Counted from the stretch's first letter, positions 1 through 7,038 are shown. The stretch is DNA of 10,320 nt from Candidatus Jordarchaeum madagascarense (GCA_019056875.1 DXJA01000490.1:1-10320), one strand, 5' to 3'. Numbers and translations: made by a program. The notes: generated from the letters alone by a model not told the origin.

Positions 1-2
1 AG

Positions 3-506
3 CTGGTTTGGGCGCAACACACCACCCGAACGCGTCATGAGCGTATGCTCCCTCACACCCATAGAGAACCTCATACATCAAAAATAAAAACTCGCATTAC
101 TTTTGTGGAGCGCTATAAATTAATTGAGGCAATAAAGCAAGGCGTGGAAGATATCAAGGCTCAGAGAGTAATAATTGACCCGATAACCATATTTATGCTT
201 CAGTATCCCGATGAAATTGAGCGTGCACACGCGATGAGAGACCTAATAACCGAGTTTAGAACAACAAATTGCACCCATCTAATGATTTCTGAGCTAAGGG
301 GAACTGGACTGGAGAGAGAACACCAATTCGAGGAATACCTAGTTCAAGGGGTAATCCTGCTGCGTACCCACCTCAAGAATGATAAAGTGGTTCGAATATT
401 CCAAGTGGAAAAAATGCGGGGACTAAATATTGACCCCCAGCCTCGACCCTACGAAATATCAAAAACCGGCATAGAGGTATTTCCAAACCTAACCATATTC
501 AGGTGA
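3..506 (+). CDS. KaiC/RAD55-like RecA-superfamily ATPase, 5' end cut by window edge
   Basis: This is the C-terminal part of a KaiC-like ATPase. The frame is open to the first base of the window, so the ATG at 45 is probably an internal methionine and the Walker A half lies outside. Counting from the ATG at 45, a Walker B strand RVIIDPITIF (41-50, Asp45) is followed by a strand ending in ISELRG (81-86), then a GVILL strand (102-106), and finally the KaiC hallmark VEKMRG (121-126) leading into PYEISKTGIEVFPN. These are the expected late elements of a KaiC/GvpD/RAD55 core, and there is no extra C-terminal domain. Such ATPases bind ATP, usually oligomerise, and act in archaeal signalling. The TGA stop overlaps the GTG start of the next gene (GTGA), which suggests translational coupling and joint function with the V4R-containing ATPase downstream. 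The family call is firm; the specific role is unknown. Confidence 0.85.
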   Translation: MVWAQHTTRTRHERMLPHTHREPHTSKIKTRITFVERYKLIEAIKQGVEDIKAQRVIIDPITIFMLQYPDEIERAHAMRDLITEFRTTNCTHLMISELRGTGLEREHQFEEYLVQGVILLRTHLKNDKVVRIFQVEKMRGLNIDPQPRPYEISKTGIEVFPNLTIFR

Positions 507-2314
507 ATAAATTGTCCCTAGCCGAAGTCCATGAAATTCCAAATAGGAAGATGATTCTATTTACTGGTTTACCCGGTTCTGGAAAGTCTACATTGTGCCA
601 TCAAATAGTTCTAAATAGCATAGCTAAGGGCAGACCGGTCATACTAGTAATCACTGAACGCAGCCAATACGATATCGCTGATATACTAAGAGATAAGGGA
701 TTGTCTGAAGCCCCCTTAGACCTGCTGTGCTTCGTGGACGCCTTCTCTGAGACGGTGGGACTAAAAATTCCCGACAGGTCTGATACTACAAAAGCCAGTT
801 GTGAAGATTTGAATAGTATTAGCATGAGCATTGCGAAGTTTCAGCGGAAAATAGGGAAAGAAAATATTCTCCTCGCCTTTGACTCACTCACCTCTCCTTA
901 TCTTTTTAACAGAGAGGAGATATTTAGATTCATTAGACTTTTTCTATTAAAATTTGCCGCAGAGGGAAATGCGGTAATGGCTTTTCTGGATGAGGGGTGT
1001 GGAAAGGAAGAAGACCTGGTAGCCATGAGGAGTATGGCTGACGGAATCATCAAACTGGAATTAGAAAATAGCACAAGAGTGCTAAATATTGTTAAGCACC
1101 CAGTTTTGAAACCTACAAAAATAGAAGTTTCCAGCCTGGTGGATGAGGGAGTACCTCTCGAAATCATGGACACGCTCATAACAAAACGTTACATGAAGTT
1201 GACAGAACGATCTTCAAAGAAACATTATGAAAAAAGAGAAGGGGGTTCGCACTCATTTTTTTGGTTGAGAGATGGCGAATCAGTATACAGAAAAGAAGTT
1301 GGAGACTATGTTAATCTTTTCTGGGCTAATTTCAGCTTTTGGAGTGGGATGCTCTGGGACCCTAAAAGATTTACAGGCATGATTTACAACCTCACCAAAG
1401 AGTTAACCTTTCAGGGAGCCCAACTTTTCATGAATAAAATGCCTTGGCCTCTAAGATCATTATTTAAAATGATACCGAGAAGAATCTTCCGTCCTAAATT
1501 TATGCAACAGGGCTTCATTCACATAGTGGAGGGTCCTTTTGAAGCATCGGGTGGAGGTATTATGGAATACATGTTCGAAGAATCAAAGGCGGATGAACAT
1601 TATGTAAGGTTATTTGAAAGTTCCTCGTGCTGGGGTTTGGAAAATGTGGGGGTACCTTTATGTTATTATAAAGCAGCCTATGTAGCTGGGTACATGAAGT
1701 TCTTTGATAAAGCGGAAAGAGACTGGAACGCCGTGGAAACAACCTGCATGGGGCAGGGGTCTTCTTTCTGCGAATTCAAAATAGCTCCCGGAGAAATGGA
1801 AGAACTGGAAGACTATTTAACTGCGGTAGATAGCTCGAAAATAGAAATCATTGAGAATCGATTAATGGATCAGGTAAGAGGATTCATAAAAGAGGGTAAA
1901 CCCTTGGGGGAAAGGCCTACTTTGGGAAGCGGTATCCACACCCACGAATTCCTCTGGCTCCTGACGCTGCCGGCTCTCGGAAATGAAAGGTATCGAATGG
2001 CGGTTAGAATGGCAGGGGCAATGGCCGGTAAACGACTGGCAGAAAAACTCGTGAACCTTGGTTTTAGGGAAGACGAGGCTATAAGGCGTATGTTTAATCT
2101 ATTGGAATACTGCAAAGTGGGTAAAGTATATGTGGATGAAACGATAAGGATAATAGAAAACTGTGAAAGCTATGGATTAGAGGGTAATAAGCACACCTGC
2201 TTCTTCACCACTGGTTTCCTTAACGGGTTTTTGTCAGCGATTAAAAACCAGCACGTTCAGGAAACAAAGTGTGTGGCCGCTGGCGACCCCTACTGCGAGT
2301 GGGAAATCATCTAA
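503..2314 (+). CDS. KaiC-like ATPase fused to two V4R domains (copy 1)
   Basis: A 603-residue protein. Residues about 15-210 form a RecA/KaiC-like ATPase: Walker A GLPGSGKST (22-30), strand and catalytic-glutamate region VITERS (49-54, Glu52), Walker B LLAFDSLTS (123-131, Asp127) and FLDEGCG (161-167). Two V4R domains follow. The first ends at VETTCMGQGSSFCEF (411-425) and the second at QETKCVAAGDPYCEW (586-600). Both have E-x2-C-x7-C (Glu412/Cys415/Cys423 and Glu587/Cys590/Cys598), with further cysteines at 376 and 554 placed like the remaining ligand of the zinc site in MopR/DmpR-type sensors. V4R domains bind small hydrophobic ligands in that family. The GTG start is preferred because it precedes the first strand by a normal distance and overlaps the upstream stop by 4 bases; the next ATG (551) would start inside that strand. 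The usual KaiC second glutamate is Arg53 here, and the KMRG strand is degenerate. Ligand-gated signalling ATPase is an inference. Confidence 0.88.
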   Translation: MNKLSLAEVHEIPNRKMILFTGLPGSGKSTLCHQIVLNSIAKGRPVILVITERSQYDIADILRDKGLSEAPLDLLCFVDAFSETVGLKIPDRSDTTKASCEDLNSISMSIAKFQRKIGKENILLAFDSLTSPYLFNREEIFRFIRLFLLKFAAEGNAVMAFLDEGCGKEEDLVAMRSMADGIIKLELENSTRVLNIVKHPVLKPTKIEVSSLVDEGVPLEIMDTLITKRYMKLTERSSKKHYEKREGGSHSFFWLRDGESVYRKEVGDYVNLFWANFSFWSGMLWDPKRFTGMIYNLTKELTFQGAQLFMNKMPWPLRSLFKMIPRRIFRPKFMQQGFIHIVEGPFEASGGGIMEYMFEESKADEHYVRLFESSSCWGLENVGVPLCYYKAAYVAGYMKFFDKAERDWNAVETTCMGQGSSFCEFKIAPGEMEELEDYLTAVDSSKIEIIENRLMDQVRGFIKEGKPLGERPTLGSGIHTHEFLWLLTLPALGNERYRMAVRMAGAMAGKRLAEKLVNLGFREDEAIRRMFNLLEYCKVGKVYVDETIRIIENCESYGLEGNKHTCFFTTGFLNGFLSAIKNQHVQETKCVAAGDPYCEWEII

Positions 2315-2343
2315 TTAAGTTTACATACATACTAAACCACAAT

Positions 2344-2379
2344 ATTATAATACAGTAAAAAATTATAATACAATAAAAA
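2344..2379. repeat. 18-bp tandem duplication between the two ATPase-V4R genes
   Basis: Two adjacent 18-bp units, ATTATAATACAGTAAAAA and the same with A for G at position 12, lie 33 bp before the ATG of the second paralog. Each unit contains a TATA-like ATTATAATA. Confidence 0.8.
2357..2370 (+). promoter_or_regulatory. possible BRE/TATA promoter for the second ATPase-V4R gene
   Basis: An A-rich stretch followed by TTATAATA (2363-2370) sits 41 bases before the ATG at 2412, a workable distance for an archaeal TATA box about 25 bases before a start of transcription near 2395. The whole gap is AT-rich, so this is tentative; read-through from the upstream gene is equally possible. Confidence 0.3.
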
Positions 2380-2411
2380 ACGAAATAAAAGAGTAGTTAA
2401 GGTATGGGGAA

Positions 2412-4136
2412 ATGTCTTTAGCCAATATACAAGAACCCCCCACAAAAAGTTTGATTCTGTTAACGGGAACTCCGGGCGCTGGAAAATCCACCTTCTGTCA
2501 TCAACTAGTCCTTAATAGTATAGCTATTGGAAAATCAGTCATATTGGTTACAACAGAAAGGAGTGCATCTGACATAGTTGGGATTTTGAGAGACAAGGGA
2601 TTGGCTGAAACTCCTCCAGGCTCACTAAACTTTGTCGACGCCTTCGCTGACACCGTGGGGTTAGATACACCGGATCGCCCAGACACAGTATATGCTAACT
2701 GTGAGGATCTAAATACCATAAATATGGCTATAGCTAAACAGCAGCAGAATATTGGTAGGAAAAATATTCATCTCTTTTTTGATTCTCTTACTTCACTCTA
2801 CCTTTTTAATAGGAAGGAGATATTCCGATTCATAAAGCTCAGCCTATCGAAGTTTGCAGCAGAAGGGAACTCTGTGGTAGCTTTGATGGATGAGGGGTGC
2901 GGGAGTGAGGAAGATCTGGTGGCCATGATGAGTATTGCTGATGGCATCATTAGGCTGGAGATAAAAGATGGTTCTAGGATTATTAACGTAGTAAAACATC
3001 CAAAGGTAGCGCCGACAAAGATTGAAACCCCAGTGACTTTGGCTAAAAATGGATTTGAGCTTAAGGTAGACCTGCATTCAACAGAGATGGGATTGTGGAG
3101 AAAACCTGTAAGAATCGAGGTTGGAGAATTTATAAATGTGTTCTGGAGAAATCTTGTCTCCTGGAGTGGCATGCTCTGGGACCCCAAGAGATTCCCTAAA
3201 ATGGCTTATGAATTGGATAAAGAGGCTGAATCCGTAGGAACGGAGCGACTATTGTTGGAACTTCCTTGGCATAGGAGAATCCTCTCTAAAATGTTTCTAC
3301 CTCGAAGGGTAAGCGAAGTGAAAGACATGAAAAGAATCACGTCCCAATTCTTGAAAATGGGAGAGGAAATGGGGTGGGCTATTTCGGAGTATCTAGAAGG
3401 TAGGTCCAGAACGGATGAACACTACTTCAGATGTGAAGAACTCTCCTCGTGCTGGGGATTCGATAATGTCGGAGCTCGATTAGCCTTCCATGATTGCGGA
3501 GAATGGGCAGGATTCTTGAAAGGACTAGAAAGGGGTGAGAGAGACTGGAATGTTGTGGAGACAAAGTGTATGGGGATGGGGGCACCTTATTGTGAAATGA
3601 AAGTGGTGCCGGGAGAAACCGACGAACTGAAAGACTTTCTGGAAGGCATAGACGGTTCAATTGTCGAGAAAGTTCATGATCGCTTGATGGATCAGCTCAC
3701 CGAATTCCTAATTCACGGAAAACCTCTACCCGAGAGGCCTAAATTGGGAGGTGGGATCGACTTCCACGAAATGCACCATGTCAGTGGGATGCCAGCCTCG
3801 ATTAGTGATAGATATAAAATGGCGCTGAGGATGGGAGGCGCAAAAACCGGAAAAGAGGTCAGCGAACACCTAATGAATGCAGGCTTGAAGGAAGATGAAG
3901 TAATCAAGCGTGTAATCGACTTTATGGATTATTGTAAGGTGGGGAAAATTAATGTGGGCAACACTATACGAATAAACGAGAATTGTGAAACCCTTGGATT
4001 AAAGAGCGCCGAGCCTTTTTGCTTCTTTACTACCGGCTTCCTTAATGGTATTTATTCAACCATCAAGAACCAGCACGTTAGAGAAATAAAATGCATGACC
4101 ACTGGTGACCCTTACTGCGAATGGGAAATCATCTAA
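2412..4136 (+). CDS. KaiC-like ATPase fused to two V4R domains (copy 2, tandem paralog)
   Basis: A 574-residue tandem paralog of the preceding gene, similar over its whole length but diverged. Walker A is GTPGAGKST (19-27), the glutamate region is VTTERS (46-51, Glu49) and Walker B is LFFDSLTS (121-128, Asp124). The two V4R domains end at VETKCMGMGAPYCEM (382-396) and REIKCMTTGDPYCEW (557-571), again E-x2-C-x7-C (Glu383/Cys386/Cys394; Glu558/Cys561/Cys569), with accessory Cys347 and Cys525. It is 29 residues shorter than copy 1, mainly in the linker between ATPase and first V4R (about 205-235), so the linker is the fast-changing part. The ATG at 2412 is used because an ATG at 2404 runs into a stop after five codons. 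The gene lies 97 bp after copy 1, may have its own promoter in that AT-rich gap, and converges on the CCC1 gene with a 15-bp spacer. The V4R pairs could sense different ligands, which is inference. Confidence 0.88.
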   Translation: MSLANIQEPPTKSLILLTGTPGAGKSTFCHQLVLNSIAIGKSVILVTTERSASDIVGILRDKGLAETPPGSLNFVDAFADTVGLDTPDRPDTVYANCEDLNTINMAIAKQQQNIGRKNIHLFFDSLTSLYLFNRKEIFRFIKLSLSKFAAEGNSVVALMDEGCGSEEDLVAMMSIADGIIRLEIKDGSRIINVVKHPKVAPTKIETPVTLAKNGFELKVDLHSTEMGLWRKPVRIEVGEFINVFWRNLVSWSGMLWDPKRFPKMAYELDKEAESVGTERLLLELPWHRRILSKMFLPRRVSEVKDMKRITSQFLKMGEEMGWAISEYLEGRSRTDEHYFRCEELSSCWGFDNVGARLAFHDCGEWAGFLKGLERGERDWNVVETKCMGMGAPYCEMKVVPGETDELKDFLEGIDGSIVEKVHDRLMDQLTEFLIHGKPLPERPKLGGGIDFHEMHHVSGMPASISDRYKMALRMGGAKTGKEVSEHLMNAGLKEDEVIKRVIDFMDYCKVGKINVGNTIRINENCETLGLKSAEPFCFFTTGFLNGIYSTIKNQHVREIKCMTTGDPYCEWEII

Positions 4137-4151
4137 TTATCTGAACTCAAG

Positions 4152-5333
4152 CTATACTGGTATTATTAATCCTATAACATAGGTTGCAGCAGCGGCCAGT
4201 GTTCCAACGATCATCATTTCTAATCCGCTGCGAATCCAGCTCTGTCTTGTGAAGATGGCTTTACTGGCTCCAACCCCGAATAGGGTGACTATGCTGGCGA
4301 TTACTGCGGTTATCACCGCCGGATTTATATCCATGAAAGCGAAAGGCAAAATAGGAATCACCGATGCAATAGCGAATGATAACCCGGTTAAGGTACCTGC
4401 CTTAATCGGAGACCAAGATTGTTCTGACGTAATTCCAACTTCTTCCCCAAAAGTGAGTTCTGCGGTTACTTCCATTTTTGAATGCACTCTCTTGGCTATC
4501 GCCTCGGCTTCCTGTTTCTTGAACCCACTTGCCTGGTATAATTTCACCAGTTCTTCTATCTTCTCTTCAGGTCTCATTTTTTTCCTGATTCCTTTTCTTC
4601 GGTTTTCTTTCTGTTTTACCTCATTCTCGGATTTTGATGAGAGATACGCTCCTGCAGCCATGGATATAGCTCCGGCTACTGCTCCTGCCACTCCGGCTAT
4701 GAGAATGGTTTGACTATTGGTGGTAGTAAGATATTCTGCTGCTCCTGTTAAAGCCGCTATTAAAAGAGCATATTGGTCGTTTATCGCGCCGAAGACCCCT
4801 GCCACCAGTGCAAGTATGGAGACCAGCCCGTCGTTGGCTCCAAAAATCATATCTCTTACCCCGCCGCCTTCACTCATCTCCCAGCCCTCCATGCCTAGCA
4901 CTTGTTTTTTCATTCGTTGAATGTGTAATCGTTCATCAGAGGCTATTCTTAACCATCTCTCAGAAGTAGCTTCATCACCAATATTTCCCGCCAAAATAGT
5001 TAAGTCTTCGATACTCTCATCCTCGGCAATTATAGCCCACTCAAAGAAACCCTTGGTGCCTAAAACGCCCATCATAAGTCTAACCCTTAAATTTAATAAG
5101 AATGACCCCGCGAAAACTCTCCGTTTGCCTTCTAATTCCTCGATTTTCTTTGTCCAAAAATCGCAGTCCTTTAACTCTTGATTGCTAAAATTTAGTAAGA
5201 GATGTTTTGTTCTTTTGTCCTCAGCCTTACCAGCAATTCTTTCATAACCCTTAGCTTGCATAATTTTATAGGTGTTTATTTTTTTAATGATTTTTATTAA
5301 AGAATCTTTTTCACTTTTTGTCAGCTTATCCAT
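4152..5333 (-). CDS. ferritin-like domain fused to CCC1/VIT1-type Fe(II)/Mn(II) transporter
   Basis: A 393-residue membrane protein from the ATG at 5333. A GTG nine bases upstream (5342) would add three residues, but it belongs to GTGAT, which can serve as ribosome binding site for the ATG. Residues about 1-145 form an all-helical ferritin-like domain of the kind joined to CCC1 proteins. Its second motif E-x2-H is intact (Glu134, His137), but the first reads ELKDCDFW (53-60), with Asp56 where the family usually has His. The VIT/CCC1 domain opens with FGANDGLVS (164-172) and has five clear hydrophobic helices near 167-184, 208-230, 310-331, 335-356 and 370-391. A charged cytosolic segment (235-297) between helices 2 and 3 matches the metal-binding region of VIT1. 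Residues about 187-207 are an extra, partly hydrophobic insertion. Known members export Fe/Mn from the cytosol or load them into compartments. Function is inferred from family. Confidence 0.88.
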   Translation of the reverse strand: MDKLTKSEKDSLIKIIKKINTYKIMQAKGYERIAGKAEDKRTKHLLLNFSNQELKDCDFWTKKIEELEGKRRVFAGSFLLNLRVRLMMGVLGTKGFFEWAIIAEDESIEDLTILAGNIGDEATSERWLRIASDERLHIQRMKKQVLGMEGWEMSEGGGVRDMIFGANDGLVSILALVAGVFGAINDQYALLIAALTGAAEYLTTTNSQTILIAGVAGAVAGAISMAAGAYLSSKSENEVKQKENRRKGIRKKMRPEEKIEELVKLYQASGFKKQEAEAIAKRVHSKMEVTAELTFGEEVGITSEQSWSPIKAGTLTGLSFAIASVIPILPFAFMDINPAVITAVIASIVTLFGVGASKAIFTRQSWIRSGLEMMIVGTLAAAATYVIGLIIPV

Positions 5334-5390
5334 TGCTATCACTGAATTAAGTTATCATTTACACTTCTTTTTTTGAAAAAAATATAGTAT

Positions 5391-5406
5391 TAAATATATT
5401 GGTTTT
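5391..5406 (-). promoter_or_regulatory. BRE/TATA-like promoter of the ferritin-CCC1 gene
   Basis: On the minus strand an AAAACC stretch is followed by AATATATTTA (5400-5391), about 58 bases before the ATG at 5333. That places transcription start near 5365 and gives a short leader. The match is good in form, but the region is AT-rich. Confidence 0.4.
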
Positions 5407-5435
5407 AAAGTCTACTTAACTTTGATATTGCAATC

Positions 5436-5450
5436 ATCCAAATCTTGGAT
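5436..5450. promoter_or_regulatory. 15-bp dyad upstream of the CCC1 promoter, candidate operator
   Basis: ATCCAA-ATC-TTGGAT is a perfect 6-bp inverted repeat around a 3-bp centre, about 30 bp upstream of the BRE/TATA element of the transporter gene. A dimeric regulator could bind here. It does not match any iron-regulator consensus that I recognise. Confidence 0.3.
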
Positions 5451-5492
5451 TTTTAAATTTGGTTATATTTATCCTTCACTTACATATTTATT

Positions 5493-5510
5493 AAAAAAAA
5501 CGAAAAGAAG
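5493..5510 (-). terminator. poly-T terminator after the 229-residue gene
   Basis: Directly after the stop at 5522, the minus strand reads CTTCTTTTCG followed by eight T (5510-5493). This is the hairpin-free T-rich tract expected of an archaeal intrinsic terminator. Confidence 0.6.
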
Positions 5511-5521
5511 GGTTTGGTATA

Positions 5522-6211
5522 CTAATCTGTTTTAATAATTCGTACTTTGCAATTGGGGTTTGCGAACTCGTCTAGAATGTAGTCGTAGTCAGGGCTTAGT
5601 TCCAGTTCAAGATACGTGGCTATCATGCGTCCAATAGAGCAGACGCTGGTTCCGTTGTATTTGGTTATATTTTCATTTTTAAATGCTTCACAAACATCTT
5701 TGTAAGCACAGTTTTCAACAACAAAATTGACTGTTTTTTCATCCTTAGAACTGTAACTGGCTTCAGGAGGCATTACCTTAAATGCGGCTAGCTTGTCCAC
5801 GATTTGTATAAAAGCGTTTATAAAATCTGAGACACTAACAGGCTTTGCACCCAGACGCTTTTCCATACCTTTGGCCATCTCATTTATTGAAATACGGTTA
5901 GAAACTCCGGTTTTACCTTGGAGGACAGCTTCAGTCTTTGCCATAGCATAAAGAATTGCATTAAAACCTTTGGGATATTTATCAGCGTTTTTCTTAAGAT
6001 AGTCCTTTAATTCAGACCATTCCCATTCCTCAGAGCCTTCAGGTTTCTCTTTCCCCAGCTTATCTGCTTCAAACTGTATAGTATACTTTTTAACCATTCG
6101 AGGGTAAACCGGACCATATACTTTATCCTCTACAATTTTGGTATTTGAAATAGACATGTCTACTAGGGTTTCGAAGTCAATTTGAGAGTATATTGTCTTT
6201 ATTTTTTCCAT
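5522..6211 (-). CDS. uncharacterised four-cysteine protein (member 1)
   Basis: A soluble protein of 229 residues with no signal peptide or membrane segment. I do not recognise a named family. It is clearly homologous to the gene cut by the right edge. Shared blocks are YGPVYPR (32-38; FGPVFSTR in the other), a D-K-Y-P motif (77-80) followed by A-x-M/L-Y-A-x-x-K-T-E and LQG-x-x-G (98-102), and a C-terminal cysteine block. That block is NCAYKDVC (167-174), SVCSIG (189-194) and NPNC (218-221), giving C-x5-C-x16-C-x29-C with Cys168, 174, 191 and 221. The cysteines and the final strand recall metal- or substrate-binding C-termini of V4R or ATC-hydrolase-like proteins, but that is only a resemblance. 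The ATG is supported by AAGGTGAG (6228-6221) nine bases upstream. It is monocistronic with a poly-T terminator behind it. Confidence 0.8.
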   Translation of the reverse strand: MEKIKTIYSQIDFETLVDMSISNTKIVEDKVYGPVYPRMVKKYTIQFEADKLGKEKPEGSEEWEWSELKDYLKKNADKYPKGFNAILYAMAKTEAVLQGKTGVSNRISINEMAKGMEKRLGAKPVSVSDFINAFIQIVDKLAAFKVMPPEASYSSKDEKTVNFVVENCAYKDVCEAFKNENITKYNGTSVCSIGRMIATYLELELSPDYDYILDEFANPNCKVRIIKTD

Positions 6212-6480
6212 TAACCCACACTCACCTTCTGAAGATATTTATAAGTATAATAATCTGATAGTAATTGTTCTTAATAAAATTTACTTTAGTATGTAGAAAT
6301 TTCAAAAACGTTATATAAAATTGCGAAATATATAATGAGATTGAGGAGTTTATAACATTAATCAGCTAATATTTCATAAAGAGTATAGATATTTTATCAG
6401 CACTGAATCATTTGTTGGGATTAGTTATTGTCTCACATTTTTTCTAGGGTTTTCTGGATAGTTTTGGCCTTGCATTATTA
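6212..6480. other. AT-rich stretch without a gene
   Basis: Upstream region of the 229-residue gene. Several TATA-like runs occur: ATTTATAAGT at 6237-6246, which as a minus-strand box would be too close to the start to spare the ribosome binding site, and TTATATAA near 6311 on the plus strand, which is followed by no gene. Nothing else is supported here. Confidence 0.5.
6221..6228 (-). promoter_or_regulatory. ribosome binding site of the 229-residue gene
   Basis: AAGGTGAG on the minus strand, nine bases before the ATG at 6211, pairs with the archaeal 16S 3' end and fixes this start. Confidence 0.6.
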
Positions 6481-6586
6481 CTCGTAGTAGTGTTGGAGTT
6501 TGCCCATTTTTTACCCCTCAATGCCCTATTTTCAGCAATTGATGTGGCTTCAATGGCATTCCAAGGGGTTTGTGATGTAGCCGTCC
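6481..6586 (-). pseudogene. possible further coding relic beside the SDR fragment
   Basis: Downstream of the SDR stop on the minus strand, another frame stays open through WNAIEATSIAENRALRGK and ends shortly after SNNAR. The composition resembles coding sequence rather than the AT-rich spacer beyond it. It could be rearranged remains of the same dehydrogenase (SNNAR resembles the VNNAG motif) or of a different gene; I cannot assign it. A plus-strand frame of 62 codons across the same bases has no ribosome binding site and is probably its shadow. Confidence 0.3.
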
Positions 6587-6856
6587 TCAACCACGAAGCT
6601 TCTGCGGGTTTGTACCGAAGCTTTCCAATCGCCTTCTTACACTCTCCTCATCCGCCACGTTGCACTGAACCGCAATAGCATTTCCACACAGATCTTCAAT
6701 TTCCTCTGCTACCTTCTTAACACCCTCAAGGTTAAGGTCAACCACAGCAACCTTTGCGTCCTCCTTTGCGAAGCGCAGGGCAATAGCTCGTCCAATACCG
6801 GAAGTGGCTCGGTAATTAAAGCAACTACATCCGTCAATTTCGGCTCCAAATTTGGT
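6587..6856 (-). pseudogene. decayed N-terminal part of a short-chain dehydrogenase/reductase
   Basis: Reading the minus strand from about 6856 gives KLTDVVALIT in one frame. After one missing base near 6810 the next frame continues with ATSGIGRAIALRFAKE, then KVAVVDLN, EGVKKVAEEIE and AVQCNVADEESV, ending at a TGA (6589-6587). This is the classic SDR start: strand 1, the TG-x3-GIG dinucleotide-binding loop, strand 2 ending in Asp (NAD preference), and the N-V-A-D motif of strand 4. The lost G falls exactly in the TGATSGIG glycine motif. There is no start codon, since the frame has a stop just upstream, and the YxxxK catalytic half is absent. The fragment is slightly more GC-rich than its flanks. 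It is a relic of an enzyme acting on an alcohol or ketone substrate. The SDR call is firm; why it decayed is unknown. Confidence 0.85.
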
Positions 6857-6984
6857 CTATCCAGAATTTAGTATATACCCACATAGCTAGTTAATAAATT
6901 ATTAAACTGTTAAGTGGTGTAAAAGGTAAAAGAAAGAATAAATATATGAGATGCTTGGAAAAAGGCAAATACAATAGTGTATTG

Positions 6985-6996
6985 AAAAAAGAAAAA
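6985..6996 (-). terminator. T-rich terminator after the 64-residue gene
   Basis: On the minus strand CTTTTTCTTTTTT lies about 45 bases after the stop at 7039. It is a T-rich tract without a strong hairpin, as is usual in archaea. Confidence 0.45.
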
Positions 6997-7038
6997 GATT
7001 TGAGCTGAAAGGCAGGAAAGTACTATTAATTTTTATTT

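Noticed and set aside
601..2115. Minus-strand open frames opposite the first ATPase-V4R gene (601-831, 898-1179, 1560-1742, 1870-2115)
   Set aside because: They are shadows of a strongly conserved plus-strand gene, have no ribosome binding sites and their translations lack recognisable motifs.
2501..3907. Minus-strand open frames opposite the second ATPase-V4R gene
   Set aside because: Same reason; similar shadow frames recur at the same places in both paralogs because the coding strand is conserved.
4249..5181. Three plus-strand open frames opposite the ferritin-CCC1 gene
   Set aside because: They mirror the hydrophobic helices of the real minus-strand transporter and have no initiation signals.
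6300..6350. Plus-strand promoter-like TTATATAA followed by a GAGGAG stretch
   Set aside because: No open frame or RNA structure follows it; AT-rich spacers yield such boxes by chance.
6490..6678. 62-codon plus-strand frame across the dehydrogenase relic
   Set aside because: It starts at TTG without a ribosome binding site and overlaps, in antisense, sequence that is clearly SDR-derived.
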